This document shows, piece by piece, positions 55,814 through 64,000 of a stretch of DNA of 64,000 nt. The position numbers and the translations under genes were made by a program. Numbering within the stretch: the stretch's first letter is position 1; each line of letters begins with the position of its first letter. Source of the stretch: Diplodia intermedia (lineage: Eukaryota > Ascomycota > Dothideomycetes > Botryosphaeriales > Botryosphaeriaceae). The stretch spans positions 33,227-97,226 of the forward strand of contig JAKEKT010000116.1 in NCBI GenBank assembly GCA_021495925.1. Reading direction: 5' to 3'. The notes under the pieces were generated by a model. That model saw only the letters and a list, made by a program, of their open reading frames with translations. It was not told the DNA's origin and did not search any database.

Positions 55814-56884
55814 CTATGCTCCCGCAAGCATCAGGACGTACTCCCGCTCGCTCAGCCCAAATTTAATCACGTCTTTGTCCATGGCCTCTACAAACCGCGT
55901 CGGCTCGATTTGTTTCCCGTTCAGTATTGTACCATTACTGCTCTCCAAGTCGATGAGGTAGGGTCGGACCTTTGCATCCTTGTCGCCGTGTTCGTTGACC
56001 CGCGTCGTGTGGCGGAACTGCAACACAGCATGTTGCTTGCTGGTGCTCGGATGCTCCACGAGCATATCTGCGACAGCAGCCTCGCGCCCTATCAACCAGC
56101 AGCTACGACTCCCCAGTTCCACCGTCTGAAGACAGTCCTGGCCCTTGAAGACGAACAATCGCCAATCATCGCGCGCAGGCGGCTTCCGTGCATCCGGCGG
56201 CTCGTTGTACTTTAGGACGATGTTCGTGCCGGCGACGGTGACGGTGTTTGCCTCGCGAGCGAGCAGACCGGTCTGCCTGAAGTTGGGCTTCTGCTTCTCG
56301 ATGGGAGGCTCGCCAGCTTCGCCAGGACCGTCGCCGCTGCCTTTGTAGGCGGCTTCCTGTGAGGGAAGCGGTTTCGCGGAGCGCTTACGGGGCGGCGAGG
56401 CGCTCTTCGACGGCCGATGGCGCTTGGGCGAGCGCGAGCGCGAGCGATGGTCGTGGCGGTCGTGCCTGCTGCGGCGCGAATGGCGGGGGGAGGCGTCGTC
56501 GCGGTCCCTGCGTCGCTCCGAGCGGTGGTGGTGATGGCGGCGCGGGCTGGTCGAACGATGGTCGTAGCGGCGCTTCCTCTCGTACCGGTCCCGGGCGGCG
56601 TCCTTGCTGCGGCTCCTGTGCCTGTGCCTGCTTCGGCTCCTGCTTTTGCTCCGACGTCGTCCCTCCCGGCTGCGGTCCCTCCCGCGCTTGCGTGCTGGGC
56701 GCTCGTCGTCTGACCGCGCCGGCGAGTCATCGTCGCGATGGCGGCGCGAGCGGTGGTGCTTCTCGCGCTCGTCGTCGGGGCTGCGCGACGCCCGCTTCCG
56801 ACGGTGCCTGGAGCTTCTGTCCTCATCGTCGGAGAGCGAGTGCCGGCGGGCACGCGGCGGCGGCGACGCCAGATCGGCTGGCAT
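55814..56884 (-). CDS. FHA-domain splicing protein of the Pml1/SNIP1 type (RES complex)
   Basis: A single exon of 356 residues starting MPADLASPPPRARRHSLSDD. The first 190 residues are extreme in Arg, Ser, Asp and His, with RS, RD and RHRH repeats (RSKSRSRSRHRHRSRSKD). Then NFRQTGLLAREANTVTVAGT leads into an FHA domain: WRLFVFKGQDCLQTVEL, SCWLIGREAAVADMLVEHPS, SKQHAVLQFR and the closing SSNGTILNGKQIE. This order is that of fungal Pml1 and animal SNIP1, RES-complex subunits that retain unspliced pre-mRNA and aid spliceosome activation. An in-frame ATG further upstream (57022) was rejected as leader sequence. Nuclear. Confidence 0.88.
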   Translation of the reverse strand: MPADLASPPPRARRHSLSDDEDRSSRHRRKRASRSPDDEREKHHRSRRHRDDDSPARSDDERPARKRGRDRSREGRRRSKSRSRSRHRHRSRSKDAARDRYERKRRYDHRSTSPRRHHHHRSERRRDRDDASPRHSRRSRHDRHDHRSRSRSPKRHRPSKSASPPRKRSAKPLPSQEAAYKGSGDGPGEAGEPPIEKQKPNFRQTGLLAREANTVTVAGTNIVLKYNEPPDARKPPARDDWRLFVFKGQDCLQTVELGSRSCWLIGREAAVADMLVEHPSTSKQHAVLQFRHTTRVNEHGDKDAKVRPYLIDLESSNGTILNGKQIEPTRFVEAMDKDVIKFGLSEREYVLMLAGA

Positions 56885-57485
56885 TGTGGCGGGTGATGGG
56901 CCGCGGCACGACCAAGAAAGGGCTGGGCGGATTGGCAGGCGGGGCGAGGTTGGTTGGCGCTGGCTTGGGGAGGTCAGGCGGTGGTTTTCGCAGAAGGAAG
57001 GGCCGGCGCGTCGTTGCTGCACATGTGCAGAGCTTGTGAGAGCAACTGCCGGGATGCAGCTGCCAAGACAACGTCATCCGCCCTCTCCCACCGCGCCATC
57101 GTCCTCCACCGCGCGCCTGCATCCTTGGTGCAATTGGCGCGCCAGAACAGCCCGGCTCGCGCGCGCTGCGGGCCTGGCCGACGGTTTCATCGGCACCTGG
57201 ATCGCGTCCTCTCGTTTCAGCATGACGCGCCCCCTCACCATGCGCCCTTGCAGCGTCACAGATGTGCCTGGGGCACTGCGCCGACTACGCTCCAAGTTCG
57301 AGCGAGCGCTGGCTTCATGCGCCGGAGCTCCTGCGCCGTCCAAAATGGCTCCATTTCCCACGAGCATTCCCAGCGCGCTCCTCCATTCCTCCGGTTCCTG
57401 AGGCGCCCGTCCGTGACGCCGCGCCATGTCCACGTCTGTTTTCTTTCTGTAGTTCTGCTTCTCTTCTCCATGTCTCTCACTCGCC
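56885..57485. other. Divergent promoter between the Pml1-like and coiled-coil protein genes
   Basis: About 600 GC-rich bases with C-rich leader sequence ahead of the ATG at 57486. No gene. Confidence 0.5.
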
Positions 57486-60400
57486 ATGGCTTCCAAGTTC
57501 TTTCTCTGGTCCAAGGCCGACCGCCATAATGCCGCGGGGGCGCACCGGTCGTATCGCGTGGATGGCTTGATGCCAGTGGACCAATACCCGGTCGACCAGT
57601 GGGACTCGCCCTCAGACTTGGCTGGCTCCAAGAAGCGGAAGGTCAGCCCGACTGTTTTCCTTGCTCCTGATGCCGCAGCGTGCGTCAAGTTTGCCTGGTC
57701 CTTCCTCTAAACGAGCACCCCGGCATGAATGCCTTGCGCATGTGGCTGCACAGCCCGTGCATGCCGTGCGGCACCCACTTGGGGATTCTTGAAGACTGCT
57801 CCATGCCAACAAGGGGACGACTGACGGTTCCCTAGAAGAAAAATCGCCCAAAGCCGCTTCCACTGTCCACTTGCGGCTCCCTCAGCGACTTCGATGCCTC
57901 AGCAGTCGCACCGACTTCTGCCCTGCACGAGACCACCATGACCTCCGGCGCCCTCGTTTCCAATGTCGCCATCGCAAATGACATGCCCCGTTTCCCCGTC
58001 GTCAACTACCCACTGCCTTCTCCGTCTCAACGACCACGTTCGCATACTGCTCCTCCGACTCCCACGATTGCCGAGTTGCCAGGGTCAATCCTACTGGAAA
58101 ACCAGGGCTTCCCCGGCGAGGCCAAAAATGCCGAGGCTGGTCTGGAAGACGATGCTGCAGAAAAAAGGATGGCTTTCGCGTCGTCTCTCCAGGTGCCCGT
58201 CTCTACCAATAAAGGAACCCAGCACAAGAAGAGCTTGAGCTTGAACACTGCCACGTCAAGATGGGCCCCTGATACGACTGCGGGCTCGAGTAGAGCGGCA
58301 GGTCCTCTCTTCCACCAGCTAAGCGTCGACTCTAGATCCAGTAGCCACACGAGTTCGCAAAGGAGGCGGGGTGACCGCAGCGACAACAGCTCTTTGCTGC
58401 GGTCCCCCATTACCGAAGTCACAGAGGCCTCCAGTGCATTCGCTTTCGCTGGCTGTGAGAGCAGCAACGTTTCCGCGAAGGTATATCACACGCATCCTTG
58501 CATATCGGCGGCCCAATCGCGGCAGCGCATCGCCCCTGTTCCTTGTCGTATGCCTGTGCTGACAGCTATAGCAGCAGCCAATGCGGCAGACGCAAGTTTC
58601 AGATACCGAACAACTCAAGGCTGTTGTTGTCACCCAGAGTAAGCAGATTGCGCTCCTCAAATCTCAGTTCCAGCACCTGCGCATTTCCCATGAGGCCCAT
58701 GCGTCCACCTTGGCCGAAGCTCACCACCGGGAGATGGATGCGATGAGATCTTATGTGCACTACCTTGAAGAGTCTCGCGATTGCAAGCGTACGTTTCGAA
58801 AGCGGAATGTTTTGTTTACATCATACTGACAGGTTTCAGCACCACATCCGCACCTCACCATCCCTGCAAAAGGTCTTCGAGGAGCCAGCCCGCAAGTATC
58901 ACCAACTTTTGACAAAGGCAGCGCAGCCTCGATTTCAGGGCCAGAAGCCACCCGCACAAACTCGGATGACTCGAGCACCATGGAGCGAGTCGTCAAGGAT
59001 CGCCTTGGCAGTGCGATCTCGATAACTTCGGCCGAAGGACAAGAAAGGTTCAATGAATTGAACAGGACGCTCAGCATGGCAACCAAACACATAGCAGCCA
59101 TGAAGGATCAGATGGAGCAGCTGGTGGCTCGCAAGGACGCCTACAAGGATCGTGCTGCTGACCTTGAGGTCAGGGTCCACGACAGCCACGAAGTGTTGAT
59201 TGATCTCCGCGAGTCGGAGTACAAGCTGGAGATAGAGAGGCGCCTGATGCATGAACGTTACAGGGAGCTCAAAGCAGAGCTAGTCGCTCTGCGGACACAA
59301 CCTGAGCAGTCACGTATCGGCGATTTAGAGAAAGGTCTCGCAGACGAAAAACTACGCGCGGAACTGCTCGCAACACAACTGGAAGCGATGCAGCTGCGCA
59401 CTCCCTTACCGAACACTGTTGCCGAACTTACGAAAACCATTGACGACCTCAAGAGCCAGCTGAAGGAAAAGGACGACCAGATTTACGAGTTGCAGCATGT
59501 CAACCAAGCGCTCCAGCTCGACCTTGAAGAAATGGATACCCAACAAGCCAGACAGGCCGCCGAGCACGACGGGGCACTTGCGCAAGAGTCTCGAGAGCGC
59601 AGGGCGGTCAAGGATAAGGTCAAACAGTTGGATCACGAAAATACGGAGCTGAGGGAAATCGTTGAAGCTCAAGGGGAGGATCTCGTCTCCGTTCAAGACG
59701 AATATGAACGTCTAAGAAAGCTTTTACACTCTGAGATGCGAAGTCAGGCACGAAAAGCCATCTCTAGAAACCTCATTCCCGGAACTCCCTCCAGTGCTGA
59801 TGGGTATCTGGAGCTCGTAGCGGCAGAGACACGAAGGCGTGTCAAGGCTCTGATTGCGAAGGAAGAGGGAAAGTCTTCTGACTGCCCCGTGAACGATCCT
59901 CAGGAGCGTATCAAGCAACTGGAGCAGGAGGTTCAGCACCACGTCAACGAATTGGTCCGCTGCAAGCGGGACAACAGAGGTTACAGAAAAGACATCAAGC
60001 GCGTGAATACAAAGCTTGACAAGATGCGGACTAGCATGTGTGGCGCCGACGATGTTGAGCCAAACCACCTGCAGAGACATCTCTTACTGCAACGCCCTAT
60101 AACCCCCACAACAGACTCACCAACCGACGAGAAGCCAAACATGGAGGGTCTGGGTATCTCGACTGCCTTGCCATCGCCTCCCAAAACAGCACCGTCCTCT
60201 CAACCCACCTCAGCAGTCAGCGGTAACATCTCAGACTCATCTTTCCCGCCGGTTCCCTCTACGGTACCCAATCGCTCCCGCTCCAACACAAACAAGAAAC
60301 TTCCACCCTACCCGTGCCTGCCAGAGCAAGCTGCGGAGAACGACTCCGAAGCCTCCGTTCCGGCAAGCGACACATTCGCCAACAATCCACCACCGCCACC

Positions 60401-61250
60401 ATCATCAACATATTCCCAGGATCAGCCGCCGCCATCATACTCATCAAGACCGAGAACACCGAAAACGCCGGTATCATACAAACTCACTCCGACTGTCACG
60501 GAACGCACCCCCACCACCACCGAGCGCACTGTTTCTGTCAGCTCCGTCATACCCAACCCCGCGGTTTCTCCAGCTATGATTCGAAGGCCACCCACACAGC
60601 GCTACTACTCGTCCGAACACAACAACATAACCAACCCACCACCGCTGGCGCCGGAGGGGCCTCCAAGTGCCGGCACACAGCGCTCCCTACCGGAAAACAT
60701 CGCCTCCAACCACGCCGACGGGCCCGAAGAACAACCCCGACCGAAAACCTCATCGTCCTCGAAAAGCATGCGACGCCGCCGACGACAGCAACAAGAAATC
60801 GCCCCAAGCAAAGATGGCGGAACCGATGACTCGAGCACCCTGACGGCCCTCCCGCAACGGCCGCCCAGCGGCTGGAAAGCGGAGCGCAAGTCGCAAGAGG
60901 AGAAGCTGGGCTTGGTGCGCAGTAACAGTACGACCATCGGAGGCGTTGGCATCGAAGGGGTTGCTGCTCGGGCGTTGTTGAAGAGGGCGGCGACGAGTGG
61001 TAGTAACGGTGGCGGCGGTAGTAGCGGCGGGAGGAAGAAGGACGGTAGTAGTAGTACTGGTGGGCTGGGCGCGCATGGCGTGGTCAGTCGGTTTAATTCT
61101 TCGTCGACGAAGGGGTTGAGGGATAGGGCGGGGACGACGGGCGGGATCGTTTGTGCCGGGGAGCGTGGGGGCGAGAGAGGGAGTGGTTGGCGGAGAGGCG
61201 AGGTGGTTGTGCCGGTTGTGTTGGAGGGCGTGAGGGGCTTGAGGGGATAG
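57486..61250 (+). CDS. Large coiled-coil protein with Pro/Ser-rich tail, unknown function
   Basis: Four exons: 57486-57679, 57838-58480, 58578-58788 (or from 58575) and 58840-61250, giving about 1152 residues. All junctions keep the frame, and the first intron rejoins SPTVFLAPDAAA to RNRPKPLPLSTCGSLSDFDA. The N-terminus MASKFFLWSKADRHNAAGA is distinctive. A Ser-rich part follows, then from QLKAVVVTQSKQIALLKSQF to about residue 750 an almost continuous heptad pattern (ERFNELNRTLSMATKHIAAM, RLRKLLHSEMRSQARKA). The tail is Pro/Ser/Thr-rich (NPPPPPSSTYSQDQPPPS) and ends Gly/Ser-rich. Similar fungal proteins are often labelled M-protein-like on coiled-coil content alone. A scaffold or cytoskeletal role is plausible but not shown. 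Confidence 0.7.
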
Positions 61251-61382
61251 GATTGTGGATTTGGCTGTTGTGGATGGAAGAAATGGGATTGAGGTTTTAC
61301 ATGGCGTTATGAGAACACGTCGGTTTCGGGATACCTCAGGTTTGATACTTGAGGGTGGTGGGCCCGCGAAAAATTACTCTGA
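61251..61382. other. 3' flank of the coiled-coil gene
   Basis: Short spacer before the transposon. No feature seen. Confidence 0.5.
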
Positions 61383-61390
61383 ACTCTGAC
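61383..61390. repeat. Left 8-base target-site duplication (ACTCTGAC)
   Basis: Identical to 61863-61870 directly after the right end of the element; produced by staggered cutting at insertion. Confidence 0.92.
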
Positions 61391-61862
61391 CAGGGCTCGC
61401 GATTGATCTGATTGACAAGCGCAATCGGGGTCCTGGGGTCCGATTGCAATCAAAGGGGTGTCTTCAGGTTAATCAATCAATCGCCAAGGATTGCGCTTGG
61501 ATTGATTAATAGATTGACAAGCGCTTGTCAATCTCTATGACGTTATCCTCCTACTATATTAGGCTTAGCTCTTACTATAAGGGGTGTTCTCGGAGCTTCG
61601 GACCTTCGAATACGTAAGTACTTAGATCTTTTATAAGCCCCGTGAATTAGTAATCACTAGTTATAGTAAGAGCTAAGCCTAATATAGTAGGAGAATGACG
61701 TATAAATGCTTGATAAGCGCTTGCAATCAATCGGGGGTCTGAAGCCCGATTGTAATCTCAAGCGCTTGAGATTGAAACCCCTGTCAATCCGGGTATCTGA
61801 GGCCGCTTGCAATCGGATTGATTGATAGATTGCAATCCGCTTGCCGCTTGCTGCGAGCCCTG
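61391..61862. mobile_element. Non-autonomous hAT-like DNA transposon (MITE)
   Basis: A 472-base element whose ends are perfect 10-base inverted repeats, CAGGGCTCGC and GCGAGCCCTG. It is flanked by an exact 8-base direct duplication, ACTCTGAC, at 61383-61390 and 61863-61870. An 8-bp duplication plus a CAGGG terminus is the standard signature of the hAT superfamily. Inside is a perfect 32-base inverted repeat (61548-61579 and 61662-61693), and the subterminal parts carry many short copies of CAATCAATC-, GATTGACAAGCGC- and CAAGCGCTTG-like motifs, as expected for transposase-binding sites. No open frame of use is present, so movement would need a transposase made elsewhere. The intact duplication suggests a fairly recent insertion. 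Confidence 0.9.
61548..61693. repeat. Perfect 32-base internal inverted repeat of the transposon
   Basis: Arms at 61548-61579 and 61662-61693 are exact reverse complements, separated by 82 bases that include GTAAGTACTTAG. They would form a long hairpin in single-stranded DNA or RNA. Confidence 0.9.
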
Positions 61863-61870
61863 ACTCTGAC
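61863..61870. repeat. Right 8-base target-site duplication (ACTCTGAC)
   Basis: Identical to 61383-61390 on the left side of the element. Confidence 0.92.
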
Positions 61871-62846
61871 TTTCATACGTTCAAGATGATACCAAACGTT
61901 ACATCATAAGTAATACGAAGAGAGCAAGAATAAGAGAGACAACAAAGACTTAGCGACGAGCACACGAAGCTGAGAGAAAAGATCGGAATAATGTTCTCGG
62001 TGTAGGAGCTGTGTTCTATGTTACGCCTCTGCATTCCACCCGGCTTTCATATCGACCACTCATATCTTCTGGTTAGGATCGAGCCCGAAATGCGGTCATG
62101 GCAGCAGGGGCTGTTGGGGCGCCAGCTCCTGATGTGGCCACGCCTTGCACCGTGGACGTGTCGTTGCGGCCTGCATGGTCGGTCCTGCAAAAGTCCTAGG
62201 TCGTGTGTCTCCGGCTCATTGGCCCCCGCCCGCATCCCTGCCCGCATCCCGCCCCGTCCAATACCACCACCCTGTTCAGATCTATGATGGCTGACCGGGA
62301 TCCCAGGGTCGTCTTGTCCCCCTCGGGCCCTGGTCTGCACGCCGCAACTTCACTCGGCTTCTACCTGCACCCAACCACGGCTTCCGCGCCGGCAAGCTTC
62401 GCTGATGGCTGTGGTGCAGCCACTGGGACACAGGCATAGTATCAGGCCTAGATGCGCGGTCCTGTGTTGTCAGCCGCACAAGCATCCGACACACCCATCT
62501 ATCGTGAGTCGGGCGGTGCACGTTGACTTCCCAGTCGCTACTCTCTCCTGTTATACCACCTTGCTAGAGTTAGCCGATCATAATTCCATACCTGCTTCTT
62601 TCCTTTGGCTTCCTGCGACACCTTTCACTAAGATATATAACTGCCTTCCGAGGTGCTCAGATGCTCTCTACCCCCGCCTCACTACACCCAAACAATCCGC
62701 TTCCCTACCTTCTCTTGCCGTGCCGGCTTTTCCTCTGATGAACTATCAGCACGAGGTACCCTATACATTCCCTTAATAATTGTTTTATCACTTTCGCGCA
62801 CGCACGCACGCAACTCACACACTCATAACGCCTCGATCAGTCAGCC
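61871..62846. other. Intergenic region before the small membrane protein gene
   Basis: About 980 bases. A TATA-like GATATATAAC lies near 62632-62641, about 205 bases before the ATG of the small membrane protein gene, and a CGCACG run near 62797. No gene is supported, although a short frame at 62285-62437 looks mildly coding-like. Confidence 0.45.
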
Positions 62847-63397
62847 ATGTCCGAGAACAGTAAGACACTTCGCCTACGACTACGAACGCCTTTCTTATCA
62901 ATCCAACAGCAGATGGAGGACCGTCAGACTCGCCCCAGGACAGCGCTACAACCCGTACCACAGACACAATTAAATGGCCAAGCGAAGCCATCACCGGTGT
63001 CCTCGCTGTTGTGCTCATGGTGGCCATTCCATCTGCTGCCTTTTTGAAACGCCGTTTCCTTTCCCGAGCTTCAGTGAGATGGTTCCGGTATCTGTGGAGG
63101 GTCCCAAACCATGAACAAGGTATGTGAAACTCAGCGCTCACGGCCACCGCCGTGATCCCCTAGGCTGCCATTCACCTGTCCAGTACTGGAGTTGCGAGTT
63201 GGGGCTATAATGGATTGAGCGCTGACCCGTGCCTGATGTATGCAGTACTCGGTAGTCGTGATGCACTCCCGCTATGGGCAGCGGCGCCGCTTTCCTCATA
63301 CGAATCTCCATACGTCGCTTCGGAGCAAGAAACCTCGGGTTGGCTGGAGCTTTCTGCTTTGAGGTCCGGCAATGGCAACACTGATAGCGAACTGTGA
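62847..63397 (+). CDS. Small spliced single-pass membrane protein, unknown family
   Basis: Exons 62847-62859, 62910-63119 and 63246-63397 join in frame to 124 residues. The introns have GTAAGA and GTATGT donors and CAG acceptors; the second has a CTGAC branch-like site about 20 bases before its acceptor. The protein begins MSENTDGGPSDSPQDS, then an acidic/Thr-rich stretch, one hydrophobic span at residues 31-50 (AITGVLAVVLMVAIPSAAFL) and a strongly basic juxtamembrane part (KRRFLSRASVRWFRYLWR). The rest, from VLGSRDALPLWAAAPLSSYE to SGNGNTDSEL, is polar. By the positive-inside rule the C-terminus faces the cytosol. No family is recognised. The 13-base first exon makes the gene easy to miss. 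Confidence 0.5.
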
Positions 63398-63780
63398 TCT
63401 TGACTCGGTATCGGTCGCACGGGAATGGATTATTCTCAGCAGATATCTGGTAGTAACAATCTGAGCTGATCAGCAATTTTTCTCCGATGTTCAAAAAACT
63501 AGCATCAGATCTAAATATTGAAATATAGACGGAGGGAAACCACATAGAACTCTCTGCCTTCTTCCATGTGATCCATTTGGCCAAGGTCGGAAAGTTGTTG
63601 TGCCAGTGTTTGCCTTCATGCATACTTCTTTTCATGAGATTTGGGGGTTTTTTTTTAACGAGATGTCCGCTTCTCTTGGGAAAACGAGGATCAATACGTC
63701 TACGCAAAAGCAGACACTCGGAGCTAAGGGGCGCAATTTGATTGAGTATGTAGGTAAAGCTGAATGAGGCATATCCAGAG
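63398..63780. other. Intergenic region between two convergent genes at the right end
   Basis: About 380 bases, AT-richer than the rest, with a T run near 63650. A long minus-strand frame crosses it (63138-63845), but its upstream part reads the adjacent gene in the wrong frame. Confidence 0.5.
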
Positions 63781-64000
63781 TTACTTTCCGCCCGTCGTGA
63801 CTTCCTTGTCCGAAAATCCGGTCTTCTCGAACGGTTTTCCATCAATCAGCACCGGCTCCGCCGCTGTTATTCTAAGTGTCAGCGAGACACAGCAGCAGAG
63901 GCCGAGCTCGACGAGGGGATGGCGTTCGCACCATCAACACCGGCGCCGTAGGGGGTAGAGGCGGGCGCAGGGGTGTAGACGGGAGTGTCAACAGCAAAGG
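63781..64000 (-). CDS. 3' end of a gene that continues past the right edge, unknown product
   Basis: The last exon is 63863-63781: after an AACAG acceptor with a GCTGAC branch-like site it codes AEPVLIDGKPFEKTGFSDKE and ends VTTGGK before a TAA. The upstream exon reaches the window edge and reads VDTPVYTPAPASTPYGAG, Pro/Thr/Ala-rich; its exact donor is uncertain (GTGTTG or GTGCGA, near 63930-63950). Only the C-terminal part is present, so the product cannot be named. Confidence 0.55.

Noticed and set aside
56885..57022. Upstream in-frame extension of the Pml1-like protein
   Set aside because: Non-conserved leader-like sequence; MPADL at 56884 fits the family start better.
63138..63845. A 235-codon minus-strand open frame
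   Set aside because: It overlaps two better-supported spliced genes in other frames, has no domain features and crosses AT-rich simple sequence.
1..64000. CRISPR arrays, secondary-metabolite backbone genes, phage or viral genes
   Set aside because: None of their signatures are seen; no PKS, NRPS or terpene synthase frame, no integrase, polymerase or capsid-like frame.

Overview
The window is nuclear DNA of a filamentous ascomycete (Pezizomycotina). The evidence is many short GT-AG introns (about 40-225 bases) with CTAAC/CTGAC-like branch points, a tRNA gene with an intron at the canonical position, and gene families typical of the group: a calpain of the PalB type, a cofactor-independent phosphoglycerate mutase, Fig1, Cwh43, an HSP9/HSP12-type stress protein and Wss1. 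A dothideomycete is my guess, from general resemblance only. Most of the window is ordinary compact fungal chromosome with housekeeping genes on both strands.

Layout. 0-5 kb: a stand-alone NIF3-like small protein, an HSP12-like stress protein with a CRE and STRE sites upstream, and a Fig1-type membrane protein. 5-11 kb: divergent COG3 (Golgi tethering) and FMP25-like RCC1-repeat mitochondrial protein, then an intron-containing tRNA-Ala(CGC). 13-20 kb: phosphoglycerate mutase, Mediator subunit Med9 and pyruvate decarboxylase, so two enzymes of the lower glycolysis/fermentation route lie within about 6 kb. 20-30 kb: a small putative zinc protein, a TauD/TfdA-type dioxygenase divergent from Wss1 metalloprotease, a tiny cysteine-rich protein made of two tandem copies, a small mitochondrial membrane protein and a PMP47/Ant1-type carrier. 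30-43 kb: PalB-like calpain, an oxysterol-binding protein, a 2-kb gene-free gap between convergent genes, a Nab3-like RNA-binding protein, a mitochondrial GGQ-type release-factor-like protein and Utp6. 43-51 kb: the 11-exon CWH43 gene, a secreted cysteine-containing protein and a Pho84-type phosphate transporter. 51-56 kb: gene-poor, with coding-like but unresolved open frames. 56-61 kb: a Pml1/SNIP1-type FHA protein and a large coiled-coil protein.

The last 3 kb hold the least ordinary DNA. There is a 472-bp non-autonomous DNA transposon with matching termini and a perfect 8-bp target-site duplication (hAT-like), a small spliced single-pass membrane protein gene that only appears after joining three exons, and the 3' end of a gene that runs off the right edge.

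The genes do not form one pathway. Loose functional links are RNA processing (Utp6, Nab3-like, Pml1-like), membrane/lipid traffic (COG3, OSBP, Cwh43), organelle membranes (FMP25, the carrier, the small mitochondrial protein) and stress or environment response (HSP12-like, PalB, Pho84). I found no CRISPR array, secondary-metabolite cluster or clearly new multi-gene system. Exon limits were placed by eye from splice consensus, reading-frame continuity and family conservation.
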